Shown here: piece after piece, positions 1 through 9,766 of the stretch
Position numbering within the stretch: the first letter of the stretch is position 1
Layout: every line of letters starts with the position of its first letter
Assembly (NCBI GenBank): GCA_030770535.1
Contig: JASVEC010000027.1
Coordinates: 434,001-498,000, forward strand
Origin: Batkoa obscura
Taxonomy: Eukaryota > Entomophthoromycota > Entomophthoromycetes > Entomophthorales > Batkoaceae
Reading direction: 5' to 3'
DNA: 64,000 nt
Notes under the pieces: model-generated
What the model was told of the DNA's origin: nothing
Seen by the model: only the letters and a program-made list of their open reading frames with translations
The model's database searches: none
Program-made: the position numbers and the translations under genes

Positions 1-1403
1 TTCCTACGTTTGAAACTATAAGAGTAATACCAACACCATCCTCCGGTTTAAATTTTGCTGCTTGAGTGGCCCAACCCACCTGCATAATACCACCAGAAAG
101 CAATAATACTTCAAAGTACCATTTACCTTAATAAAAAACTGAGTTGTATATAGTATAAATTTATAATGTTATGTTACCATCCGTAACACAAGTGGTGCCT
201 AAAGTAGTAGCAAACCCAATTCTGTCATTTCGACACTATAAATTTATATTATAAAAAACAAATGATAGATAGTAATAAGTTAATTTACTTGGCTTAAATC
301 TTCCGAAAACTTAATAAATGAACTCGAGCTACACCAATCTAAAGCGCAATTGATATCTGAAAATAAAGCTTCTTGAGCAGCCTTTTATTTTATAACAGTT
401 AATAATTTACAAATAGTATTATAAACAAATTCTTACTTGGTTTGGAACTGGGATTTCTAAAACAAAAATAAGTAAAGGAGTCTTAATAACTATTCAATAT
501 AAAATTACCCAAAAAATCAACCTTAGAGTGCAATACACAAAACTTAATCTGATGAGTTAAATTCGACTTTAGATTCAACTTGTCAAGATAATCTTTAAGC
601 AATTGTTTATAATTAGCTTCCAACAACTTTTGTTTATTCTCATCTAAAGTAACAAAATTAATATTAGTAGATAATAATACTAGAATATCGATCTTCAACT
701 TACTAGTCAGTGCAAAATTTTCTAATGAAATAAAAGTAAATAGATGGGTATAATGGCTATAATCTCCTTTAATATTATCAAGTAATAGTTCCATAACATC
801 ATTATCGAATAGTTTACTACTCCCTTTACCAGCTAATTTTTCCGCAATGATACCTAATATAATGGAACTTATACAACGTAATCGATCACTTTCCTCTTGA
901 TTTTTTACTAATAATTGGAATAAAAGATTAGTCTCATATTAACTACTATTATAAGTTAATCTACTAGTTTTTATTTTTTTAACAATTTTTTGTACTAATT
1001 TATTCAAGGTATCAAAATTTGGTAACGCTGTAATCTCTATTGTTTGTTGTTGTTAGAAAATATGACTTAATTGCTAAGTTCAAGTTCGTTACCTAATATA
1101 TGCGATACTAATTGGGGACTAAGTTCATCATGGGTATCCAAAGTGTCCATTAGATACAGTAACACATCGACGAATCTTTTTGCTAGTAATAGAACATTAG
1201 TGTCTCTCCCTTAATGAGTTGGCGTATCATCAATTTGTAAGTTTACCTTGATGAGATAACTGAATTAACTCTTCGGTAGCTTTAATAACCTCTTCACTTG
1301 TATCATTAAAAATTAAAGACAATCTAGATAATTGAACTAATCTTTCAAATTGGTTTTTAATTCTATATTTGTGATATCTTTCTCTTAAGTTAGTTAATAG
1401 CAT
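1..1403 (-). CDS. RSPRY1-like RING/SPRY protein, 5' part (runs off left edge)
   Basis: Rebuilt by hand from eight exons on the minus strand: about 1403-1247, 1182-1093, 1036-984, 932-509, 456-437, 381-289, 235-178 and 126 to the edge; every junction is GT..AG and keeps frame. The exon at 932-509 carries the block AEKLAGKG followed by LFTFISLENFA, which matches the helical middle part of RSPRY1 (AEKLAGPAS... ALIALEKFAQTS). The last exon reads WYFEVLLLSGGIMQVGWAT, the start of the SPRY domain. The RING domain expected at the C terminus lies outside the window. In animals RSPRY1 is a probable E3 ubiquitin ligase; the fungal role is not known. The start at 1403 is chosen because a stop lies just upstream in frame. 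The 20-base exon at 456-437 is unusually small. Reading after the DGVG motif at the left edge is uncertain because another intron may begin there. Confidence 0.78.
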
Positions 1404-1852
1404 AATAATTGACTAAATAAACAAAAAATAAAAAACAAAAAATTAGAAAATAATAATAATAGTGTGTCTATTAAAATTTAATATAAAACTATAATTTATT
1501 TCTATCTAATTTCAATAAATTAAACTAAATTTAGTAAATTTTAATCAAAAGTTAGAATTCGCTTTTTATTTAACAAAGTTGATCTTATTCGAAGCTTATC
1601 GTATTTATAAATTTATACGCTTCAAACATCCTTCTTATTAAGCTTAATTTTTGATCTCCAACTTAGTAATTGTAAAATTAATCTTTAAAGGATATTTTTT
1701 AATTTTGAGTAGCTTGTTATTTTAATAAAAATGATACATGAATTGATTTTAAACAAATATATTATTATTATGCTTTATGATTTAGTTTATTTATGATTCA
1801 AAAAAATGCAGTTTTTATTATTTTAATATATTCTAATCCATATAACCGTTAA

Positions 1853-1933
1853 GTCAATTTGGCCGAGCGGTCTAAGGCGTTGCACTTAAGATGCAATCTC
1901 GAGAGAGGCGTGGGTTCGAACCCCACAGTTGAC
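1853..1933 (+). tRNA. tRNA-Leu(UAA)
   Basis: The 81 bases fold as a class II tRNA. The 7-bp acceptor stem pairs GTCAATT with AGTTGAC (one G-T pair), the D arm is GGCCGAGCGGTC, the anticodon loop CTTAAGA gives anticodon TAA at 1887-1889, there is a long variable arm typical of Leu, and the T arm contains GGGTTCGAACCCC. There is no intron and no encoded CCA. It reads UUA, the dominant Leu codon in the genes of this AT-rich window. An identical copy lies at 14732-14812 on the other strand. Confidence 0.97.
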
Positions 1934-2479
1934 ATTAAATTTTGCACTAAATAGGAAGTGAATTATAAAATTTTATTTTCAATTTAAACTTCCCCATTTA
2001 TAGTAACTTTCCTTAATCAAACTTTTTTAGTCAATTGTTGTAAGATGGAACGATTAACTGGATCAATAAAATAGAATATAGATAAATTTGTATTTTTTTT
2101 GTTAGATTTTTTATATTAAGATAGCATTTTTTTATTATATGGTTTGATGTAGAAATGTTAGTTCTTTTGAAAAAAATCATAAGGTCAATAACCAGCTATT
2201 ATTTTTTGTATAAAGTCATATGAATCAAACCATGAGTGAAGTGAAATAATAATATTTTTCATAAACCAGTGTTTAGAAATATGAAAAAGAATTCTTATAT
2301 TGCCACTACAAGTAACAATTACTAATAAAACTACACAAAATTTTACAGAAAAACCAAGTGTTTTATTATTTAAAAAAACCAAGTCTTATTATTTATTTGG
2401 AAAATAAAATAAGCTTTTAAATTATAGAATAAAAAGAATATTTTTTATTACTATTATTCTCCAAAATAAGAACCCTGAA
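1934..2479. other. AT-rich intergenic stretch, no gene seen
   Basis: Long T and A runs; a 65-codon minus-strand open frame at 2185-2382 has no recognisable features and is taken as chance. Confidence 0.5.
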
Positions 2480-2653
2480 AAAGCTATACCGTTGCAGCTC
2501 TTTTATGAATTACTTTGTTAATCATTCAAGAAATAAATTGGTGTTATATTATGCTAAATATATAGGTTCAGGCATTAAAAAAAATTGCCATATAAATGAT
2601 TTATTTATAAAAATTAATGCTATAAAGTCATAAAAGAGTTACAGCAGCTGTAA
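2480..2653. repeat. Inverted-repeat element family C, copy 1
   Basis: The right end reads AAAGAGTTACAGCAGCTGTAA. Its reverse complement resembles the left end (GTTGCAGCTCTTTTATGA), giving imperfect terminal inverted repeats around about 120 bases of AT-rich interior. The same ends occur near 36.7, 37.1 and 55.9 kb, so this is a short non-autonomous DNA-transposon-like family. No coding capacity. Confidence 0.6.
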
Positions 2654-3185
2654 ATTAGGAGTTTTATGCATATTTTAAAAATGATGAAATCAGCCAAGCT
2701 TTTTTTTTGGAATATTGAATATTAGTTTATAAATTATAAATTATTAAAGTGATAAAGTAGTCATCTAAAAGTATTTATTTTATAAATATTCACATATAAA
2801 TTTATCAAGACTCTCTATCATGGTTCTTATGAATAACTCCACTTCTAAAATATACAATTTTCAAGTTTAGCCTAAATTTAATTTAGAAAATAAATCAAAA
2901 GTTGAGATATTTTGGTGGCTTATTTTAATAATTATCACTATTTATTACTAAGAAAGGATAGCTAATAAAAAGAAACTTAGTTAAAAGGTTAATCTTAGAT
3001 CATTGGTTTATTTAAGTAAACCACATTAGCTTTAACCACCACCAAAACTGAGTCTTCATAAATATAAATATTGAGGTTTTCCACTTTTATTATTATTTTG
3101 CTATTTGAATTCTTATTTTCTTTTTTCTTTTCAATATTTTTCATCTTATAATACATTTATATAGCAATAAATACAGAGAAAGAAA
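2654..3185. other. Intergenic and promoter region of the GH5 gene
   Basis: No gene seen. The last 150 bases are pyrimidine-rich followed by short TA-rich tracts (TTATAATACATTTATATAG), a plausible core promoter about 25-40 bases before the ATG at 3186. Confidence 0.4.
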
Positions 3186-5459
3186 ATGAAGCAAGCAACG
3201 GAAGGCATTAATGGTCCATTTGAAAATAATAAAATTAAAATTGAAGGTGGTTGGTTTAAAGATATTATTAGTCATCGAACAGTAGGCTTTCGAGGAATCA
3301 ACTTAGGTGGAAATAGTAAATTGCCAGTGAATTGGACAACCTCTAACGGAATTGATGCATATGATATTGATAATTTAAGTTTTATAGGAAAACCATTACC
3401 TTTAGCAGAAGCAGAAGAACATTGTTTAAGATTACGTTATTGGGGATTTAATTTTTTACGTTTATTAGTACCTTGGGAAAGTATTGAACATCAAGGACCT
3501 GGTAAATATGACGAAAATCAAATGAATTATATTATTAAATTATTATTTGTATTTAAAAAATTTGGTTTAAAATGTTTGATTGACCCTCATCAAGATACTT
3601 GGTCTAGATTATGTGGTGGTAGTGGGATGCCTAATTGGACTTTATATTTAGCTGGTTTAGATCCAAGAAAATTTAAACAAACTATTTCAGCGGTTACTAT
3701 GTTTGAACATGACCCTCCATTAGAATATCCCATTATGACTTGGCCAACTAATTATGGTAGATTAGCTACAGCTACTATGTTTACTTTATTTTTTGCTGGT
3801 GAAAAATTAGCCCCTAAATGTACAATATATGATGAACAATTAAATCAATTAGTTAATATACAAACTTATTTACAAGATAAATATTGTTTAGCTTATCAAT
3901 ATTTGTTTTCAAAAATACACAAAGAAGATTTATTAAATAGTGTTGTATTGGGTATTGATACATTAAATGAACCATCTGAAGGTTTTATTGAAACGGAAGA
4001 TATTACAAAATTACCTTTAATATCAATGACATCAACAAGAAATGGACCAACTCCTACAGTATTAGAAAGTTTTTTATTAGGTGAAGGTAATTCAGTTGAA
4101 GTAGCTAAATATAGTTTAAGCACATTTGGATTTGTTAAAGAAGGTACAGTAAGAGTTGATCCAAAAGGAGAAAATGTATGGTTAAAAGAAGGGGAGAGTA
4201 TATTACCTAATTTGTTTTTCCCACCTTGGCAGCCATGGCAAAAAGAAGGACAATGTATTTGGCATATGCATGGGGTTTGGGATAGAGCAACCAAAAAAGC
4301 ATTATTACCTAATTATTTTTCAATTGATCCTATTAATGGTAATAAATATAATTATTTAAAAGATTTTTGGAAACCATTTGTAAGAAAAATTACATCTTAT
4401 ATAAGAACAATTCAACCTGATATTATTATTTTTATTGAACCACCTGTCAATGCAGTACCACCTAAATTTACAAAAGAAGAAGGAGATCCTATAGAAAATA
4501 TTGTATATTCCCCACACTGGTATGATGGGAAAACTTTAGTAACATTAAAATTTGATTGGTGGACATTTGATTATTTAGGATTTATTAGAGGAAAATATTG
4601 GTTTATTGGACAAGCTTTAAAATTAGGACGTAAAGATGTACGTAAATGTTTTGAAGAAATGATTGAAATGATAGCAAATGAAGGCAAATTGGCATTTCCT
4701 AATGCACCCTTATTAATTGGTGAATGTGGTATACCATTTAATATGGTTAATTCTAATGCCTTTAAAAATGGAGATTATAAAGAACAAATTGATGCATTAG
4801 ATGCTACTTTAAATGCAACAGAACAGATTGGTGGTATGTGTACATTATGGAATTATTGTATTGATAATAATCATTTAGAAGGAGATTTATGGAATCGAGA
4901 AGATTTATCAATTTATTCCAAAGATTGCAAAAATCAACATGAATTTGATATAAATCAATTTAATTTATATACCATTCCATTAGATAAAGGTGGTAGAGCA
5001 TTAGAAGCTGCTATTCGACCTTATGCTTTGTTTACACCAGGTATACCATTATCTCATCAATTTACATTAGCTAAAGATAATAAGTCAGGGGTACCTTATT
5101 ATACTTATAGTTTTAAGGGTTTTGAAAATAATACTAATGACGATTTAAATGATAAAATGATCAATAAATGTGAATTATTTTTACCAGTTCATCATTTCCC
5201 ACCTGCAACTCAACTAAATGTTCAAATTAATGAAGGTCATTGGGAATTAAATTTAACAGCAATGAATTCAAATACTAAAGGAGATAATAATAATAATAAT
5301 AGTTTATATGATGGTTATACAGTTGATCAACCACTCTATCAAGTCTTAATTTGGTCATTTGATTTTCCATTATCTTCTGAAGTTATTTATACTATTAAAA
5401 TTACTCATGCTGATTCCCCTTTCCCTACTCTGGTCAACAAAAGTTATTTCTTTTGCTAA
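3186..5459 (+). CDS. GH5 endoglycoceramidase-like / fungal glucosylceramidase-type glycosidase
   Basis: Single uninterrupted frame of 757 residues. The N-terminal FRGINLGGNSKLP block is typical of fungal endoglucoceramidase-related proteins (EGCrP type), which cleave glucosylceramide or sterylglucoside in the cytosol. Glycoside hydrolase family 5 (clan A) residues are visible: the acid/base Glu in DTLNEPSEG at residue 262 and the nucleophile Glu in LIGECGIPF at residue 513; SPHWYDG lies between them. The region after about residue 640 resembles the C-terminal beta-sandwich of this group and contains a short Asn run (GATAATAATAATAATAAT) that probably varies in length. There is no signal peptide or membrane segment, consistent with a cytosolic enzyme for quality control or turnover of sterol/sphingo-glycolipids. 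Which lipid is the substrate cannot be told from the sequence. Start: first ATG, followed by a good domain start. Confidence 0.88.
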   Translation: MKQATEGINGPFENNKIKIEGGWFKDIISHRTVGFRGINLGGNSKLPVNWTTSNGIDAYDIDNLSFIGKPLPLAEAEEHCLRLRYWGFNFLRLLVPWESIEHQGPGKYDENQMNYIIKLLFVFKKFGLKCLIDPHQDTWSRLCGGSGMPNWTLYLAGLDPRKFKQTISAVTMFEHDPPLEYPIMTWPTNYGRLATATMFTLFFAGEKLAPKCTIYDEQLNQLVNIQTYLQDKYCLAYQYLFSKIHKEDLLNSVVLGIDTLNEPSEGFIETEDITKLPLISMTSTRNGPTPTVLESFLLGEGNSVEVAKYSLSTFGFVKEGTVRVDPKGENVWLKEGESILPNLFFPPWQPWQKEGQCIWHMHGVWDRATKKALLPNYFSIDPINGNKYNYLKDFWKPFVRKITSYIRTIQPDIIIFIEPPVNAVPPKFTKEEGDPIENIVYSPHWYDGKTLVTLKFDWWTFDYLGFIRGKYWFIGQALKLGRKDVRKCFEEMIEMIANEGKLAFPNAPLLIGECGIPFNMVNSNAFKNGDYKEQIDALDATLNATEQIGGMCTLWNYCIDNNHLEGDLWNREDLSIYSKDCKNQHEFDINQFNLYTIPLDKGGRALEAAIRPYALFTPGIPLSHQFTLAKDNKSGVPYYTYSFKGFENNTNDDLNDKMINKCELFLPVHHFPPATQLNVQINEGHWELNLTAMNSNTKGDNNNNNSLYDGYTVDQPLYQVLIWSFDFPLSSEVIYTIKITHADSPFPTLVNKSYFFC

Positions 5460-5558
5460 TTCTATTCTATTTCTAATATTCTTTCCTTTTTTGCTAAATA
5501 CTCGCTCTTGATTCTAAATCTCTTTGAATTTTGTTAAGATTTAAATTCTAATAAAATA

Positions 5559-5667
5559 TGTGGGTATTTTTTTTAATTTCATTACTTTCTCCACTTTTTA
5601 AGCGCTATTTGAGTGGAAAAATTGTTAGTAAAATTCTTAAATACAGAAATACAGAAATATATTTCCA
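5559..5667 (+). repeat. MITE-A copy 1
   Basis: About 109 bases with the family core AAGCGCTATTTGAGTGGAAA; ends TGTGGGTATTTT and ATTTCCA are diverged from the family ends TGGGG..CCCCA. Lies about 100 bases beyond the GH5 stop codon. The strand given for MITE-A copies is the one on which AAGCGCTATTTGAG reads forward. Confidence 0.8.
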
Positions 5668-6055
5668 TATAATTGATTTTTCAAAATGACGTAACTATTA
5701 AATAATTTTAATGTATAATCAATTAATCAGATAGTAATATGAATTATAAACGAAGTAGAAATAGAGGTTGACTATGTTTAAATTATGTGAATACCTTCAA
5801 TGTGAAAATATAATTTAATTTACAAAACAGAGATTTTAACTAAATAGATTACTATTGTAAATATGAAATCCTCTCAAAAAAAAACTAACTTTATTTTAAT
5901 TTTAATTTAATTTAATACCATTTCTATCTATTACTGCATATCACCTACCATTACTATTAACATAATATTAATACAAATATATATGTTTAATCATAAATAA
6001 ATTTATTTTTTATTAAAATCTTACAAACCAGTTGAAACAATTCAAATCCTCTTAT

Positions 6056-6574
6056 TTATTCCATTATTTTTTCTATTAACCCATCCTTATACAAGTAAAT
6101 AAACTTAGGTTCTTCTTTTTTCTTTAATTCAATATCACAATGATAACCTATCCATAATCCACAATTATTACATTGATAACGAAATTGTAATTCAATGCCT
6201 TCTTCTCTAGATTACAGGAAATGAGATTAAAATAAATTATTAAAGTAATGGAATAAATAATAATAATAAAGATGCTAAAAAGATAAATGATAAATAATGA
6301 TATTAAGTTTCTTTTTTACCTTTTTAAAGCAATCTGTTGACCTAATTCAAATTTGGATTCAAAATTCACTTTTTCTGTATCTATGATATAACTGTTCTCA
6401 ATTTTACGTTGAGGTAAGGAATCTAATTTCCTATCTTTATTTGAATTATTTTAACAAGTTAAGAGGATGAAATTATGTGGATAATATAGAATTACCTAAA
6501 GCTAAACAAAAAGCCCCACATACACAAAAATAAGGGGTTAAATTTTGAGTTTGAGTTGGTGGATTACAATTCAT
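6056..6574 (-). CDS. STEEP1-like protein (CXorf56/UPF0428 family), short form
   Basis: Three exons joined by GT..AG introns: 6574-6496, 6434-6320 and 6206-6056, giving exactly 114 codons plus stop. The protein begins near the domain with YFCVCGAFCLAL (human STEEP1: YYCLCG...), has SLPQRKIENSYIID (LPMRPRDRSRVID), then REEGIELQFRYQCNNCG (RPEGIERQYRKKCAKCG) and ends with FIYLYKDGLIEK (FIVDGAVVKF). The Cys pairs at residues 17/19 and 77/80 match the conserved zinc-binding-like cysteines. Human STEEP1 promotes ER-to-Golgi exit of STING and its plant and fungal relatives are linked to splicing complexes; the role here is not known. The copy lacks the acidic/coiled C-terminal half of the animal protein. 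It lies tail-to-head upstream of nothing obvious, 130 bases past the ADCK2-like gene on the same strand. Confidence 0.8.
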
Positions 6575-6704
6575 AATTTTAAATAATAATAAAATAAGAA
6601 AAGATTAAAAAAATAGAACATGAATTTCAATTTAAAAAAACTCAAAAAAAAATTCAATTTAAAAAAATTTCCATTCCATTTAATATTTTTCTTTCTATTT
6701 ATTT

Positions 6705-8033
6705 TTATAAATCTAAATAAATAGGTTTAAACTCCCCAAAAAAGTCTTTCATAATATCATCCCCATCCGTAGCCATCCCACTTAATACTTGTCTCGCTTC
6801 CATTTGAAACCATAATTTTAACCACCAAGAGGTACTACCACCACCACCTGGTAAACTTTTTAATGCATTTTCACCTCTATTAGTCATACCTAAATCTCTT
6901 AATACAGGTAATGCCATTTTAAAAAGATCTAATTCCGGATTTAAACTTCTACCAATACCTTCTAAAATTAGGATACTTATTACTACATTAATAAAATCGC
7001 CTTCTAATTTAACTTGATGTTCACGTACCATGGTCATAACTCTTGATAATATATCCGAAATATTAACTTTAGATAATTGAAATGTTTTTTTACGTATATC
7101 TAATACTAAATGTTGCATTTTTAAGGCAAAGACATCACCATCAATAACACTAGAAGGACTACGACTCCTTTCAACCATTAATTGACCTGCTTTATAACCA
7201 TCAAATTCTGCTACCGCTTTAAATAAATCTAAAAAGTTTATACGATTTTGTTCATCTAAAGTAGTCACTAAACCAGCATCTAAAAAAACTAATTGTGGGT
7301 AATAACCTTGATTATACAATTTATCAATTGCAGAATCAAATTCTTCACTACTTGTTTTTTGATTTAATAACATTTTAGTAATTTCATCCGATTCATTTGT
7401 TGTTGGATAATTAAATATTCGTGATATAATTTTATCTAATAAGGATGCTGCTGTAGGTCGATAAAATCTTACTAATAAATTACCTGCATGTAAATCGGCA
7501 TGAATAAAATTATCAAAGATTAACATATGTAAAAAAGCATCTAATCCAATAGCTGAAATATTTAAATCAAATGGAGTCGCTTTTTTTGCTTGTAAAAAAT
7601 AACTCATTGGAACAGCAAATTCAAATAATTCTACTAACACTTTTTTAGAAGTCCATAAAACAAGTGGACGGGGAAATTTAATTGAATATCGATCTTTAAA
7701 ATTATTTCGAAATCTCAATAAATTCTCGGCTTCTTTACGTAAATCTAATTGGTCTTGCATCATTAAACCAAAAATAGCTACTTCTTCTCTTAAAGATAAC
7801 CATTGAAAATGAGGTATTATTGATATTAATTTAGCACCAAAATCCATTATTAATAAATCTCTTCTTATAAATTTATCAATATTAGGATGTAATACTTTAA
7901 TAGCTACATAATCTGGATTGGGTTTATTTAATTGTAATTCTTTTATAGCTAATTCAGATTCAAATGAATCTTTCTTTACTATTGGAGAAAAATTAGTTTT
8001 TGGTTTAGCTCTATAAACCTAATACAATATGTT

Positions 8034-8064
<31 letters not shown>

Positions 8065-8874
8065 TACCTGTGCAATTGCTCCAACGCCAACAGGTTCTGG
8101 TTCAAAATCAGTAAATAAATCTTCAATCGGTAAACCATATGTTTCTAATATAATTTTACGAGTATCTTCTAAAGAATGGGGTTTAGCAAAGGTTTGTAAT
8201 TGAGCTAATATAAAACATAATTGTTTTGGAAAGATATCAGTTCTTGATGCTGCCCATTGACCTAACTAAAAAAATAAAGCAATAATTTAATTATTAATAT
8301 TATTGATTGAAGTTAATATAAAATTTACCTTAATGAAAGTAGGACCTCCTTTTTCTAAACATTGTCTTAATAAATTAAACCACCATAAACTACCTATAGT
8401 TTCATTTCCTTTTTCTACAACTCTATCACCATAATAAACAATTGGAAAAGTTAATATCAAGGGCAAAAATGTATAAGTTAAATATAAAAATCGAAATGAT
8501 ACTTTAATAGGTTCAATTATCCATTGATCTAATAATGTTATAAATTCATTCCATAATTGAATTATTATATTCGTTGATTTAAGTTTCTTTATAGTAATAA
8601 GATCAGGCAAAGGTTCAGAATCTTGTTGTAAATTTAAAATTAATCCACCAGTAGTTAACAAGCTTCTTTTTATTATTAAGGAAATATTATTGTTGAATGA
8701 ATGATGATTATTTTTATATCCATTTTTAAAATTATTTGTTCTTTTTAAATGAAATTTATTATTGTTTATGAAATTTAAATTGAGGTTATTTTTATATGAT
8801 GAATGTATAATAGTTGTATATATTCTTTTATTTAATTGTGAATATTGATTCGTTTTCAGTTGATGTAATAACAT
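6705..8874 (-). CDS. ABC1/ADCK-family kinase-like protein, ADCK2 type (mitochondrial)
   Basis: Three exons, 8874-8329, 8265-8068 and 8018-6705, give 685 residues in one frame. The N terminus is Asn/Lys-rich with few acidic residues, fitting a mitochondrial presequence, and a hydrophobic stretch lies near residues 130-150. Family motifs appear in order: KGGPTFIKLGQWAASR with the KxGQ signature at 182-185, EPVGVGAIAQVY (Ala-rich loop, about 238-250), VAIKVLHP with Lys 289, LVELFEFAVPM, HADLHAGN at 421-428 and LDAGLV with Asp 494. These are the atypical kinase/ATPase residues of the UbiB/Coq8 superfamily; GQWA(A/S)(S/T)R after KL is the ADCK2 flavour. Human ADCK2 and related yeast proteins act at the inner membrane in lipid and coenzyme Q metabolism. 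Intron 2 holds a (TA)n run at about 8046-8062. Not Coq8/ADCK3 itself, which has a different KxGQ context. Confidence 0.87.
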
Positions 8875-9766
8875 AATTGATTTGATCTAAAAGTTAAGAG
8901 ATTGATAAGGATGTGAGTATGTATTTTAAAAAGTTGAAGATTGAAAAAAGTTTATATTCAATATATTGAGTATGAATGGAAATTATGACGTTTTTTTTCT
9001 AAAGTGAATTTAAGTTGAAAATAAATGTGATTTAAAAATGATAAAAGAATAAAATAAAATAAAATAAAACAAAATAAAAATTGATTTTTCATCATTTTAT
9101 TAACTTTGCTGCGATGACCGTGAAAATTGAATGATTAATTAACTTGATTTGGTAAGAGTTAAAAGGATTATGAATATTATAAATATTATAGAATTATTAG
9201 CAAATAATGACTTTTTATTTTAACTATTTATGATATTTTCATTTATTTTTACTTCCGATCATAATAATAAATTATTTTATTTGAGATTTAAATTAATCTT
9301 TAAAATGTCCACACCACTTACCTTACTAATTTTCAATTGCTATTAAAGAGCTGTAAATCTCATTAACAAAACACATAATCAGATCAAACTTTCAATCCAA
9401 TAATAGCAACTAAGCCATCCACTCCTTTTCCATTAACCAATGCCTTTAAATAGAAAATAAACCAATCAAAAGAGATGATCTATTACAATTGAAAAATCAT
9501 CAACCAAAAAAGAGGAATTTCAAACACAGTCTTGATTGGCTTAGGAAGATTAAGCTAAATTCTAAACAGCAAAATTAACTAACAAATCTTTAAAAAAATT
9601 GACCAACTTTTTTGTAAATAACAAAGTTTTTCTATTTTAAAAAAAAAGGTATTTACTCCACAAAAATTATTTATAATCCAAATCTAAACCCAATACAATA
9701 AATATTACAAATTATAACTACATTGTTTAACTCTCATTTATTTTAAAGAAGAAAGAAAGAAGCAAA
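8875..9766. promoter_or_regulatory. Shared divergent upstream region of ADCK2-like and PP2A-A genes
   Basis: About 890 bases separate the two divergent starts. No gene seen. It contains several CCAAT-like sites (for example AACCAATG at 9436 and AACCAATCAAA at 9460) and the PP2A start is preceded by a purine tract AAGAAGAAAGAAAGAAGCAAA. No clear TATA box was found. Confidence 0.35.

Noticed and set aside
3896-4294. 132-codon frame antisense to the GH5 gene
   Set aside because: Shadow of a strongly supported coding region on the other strand.
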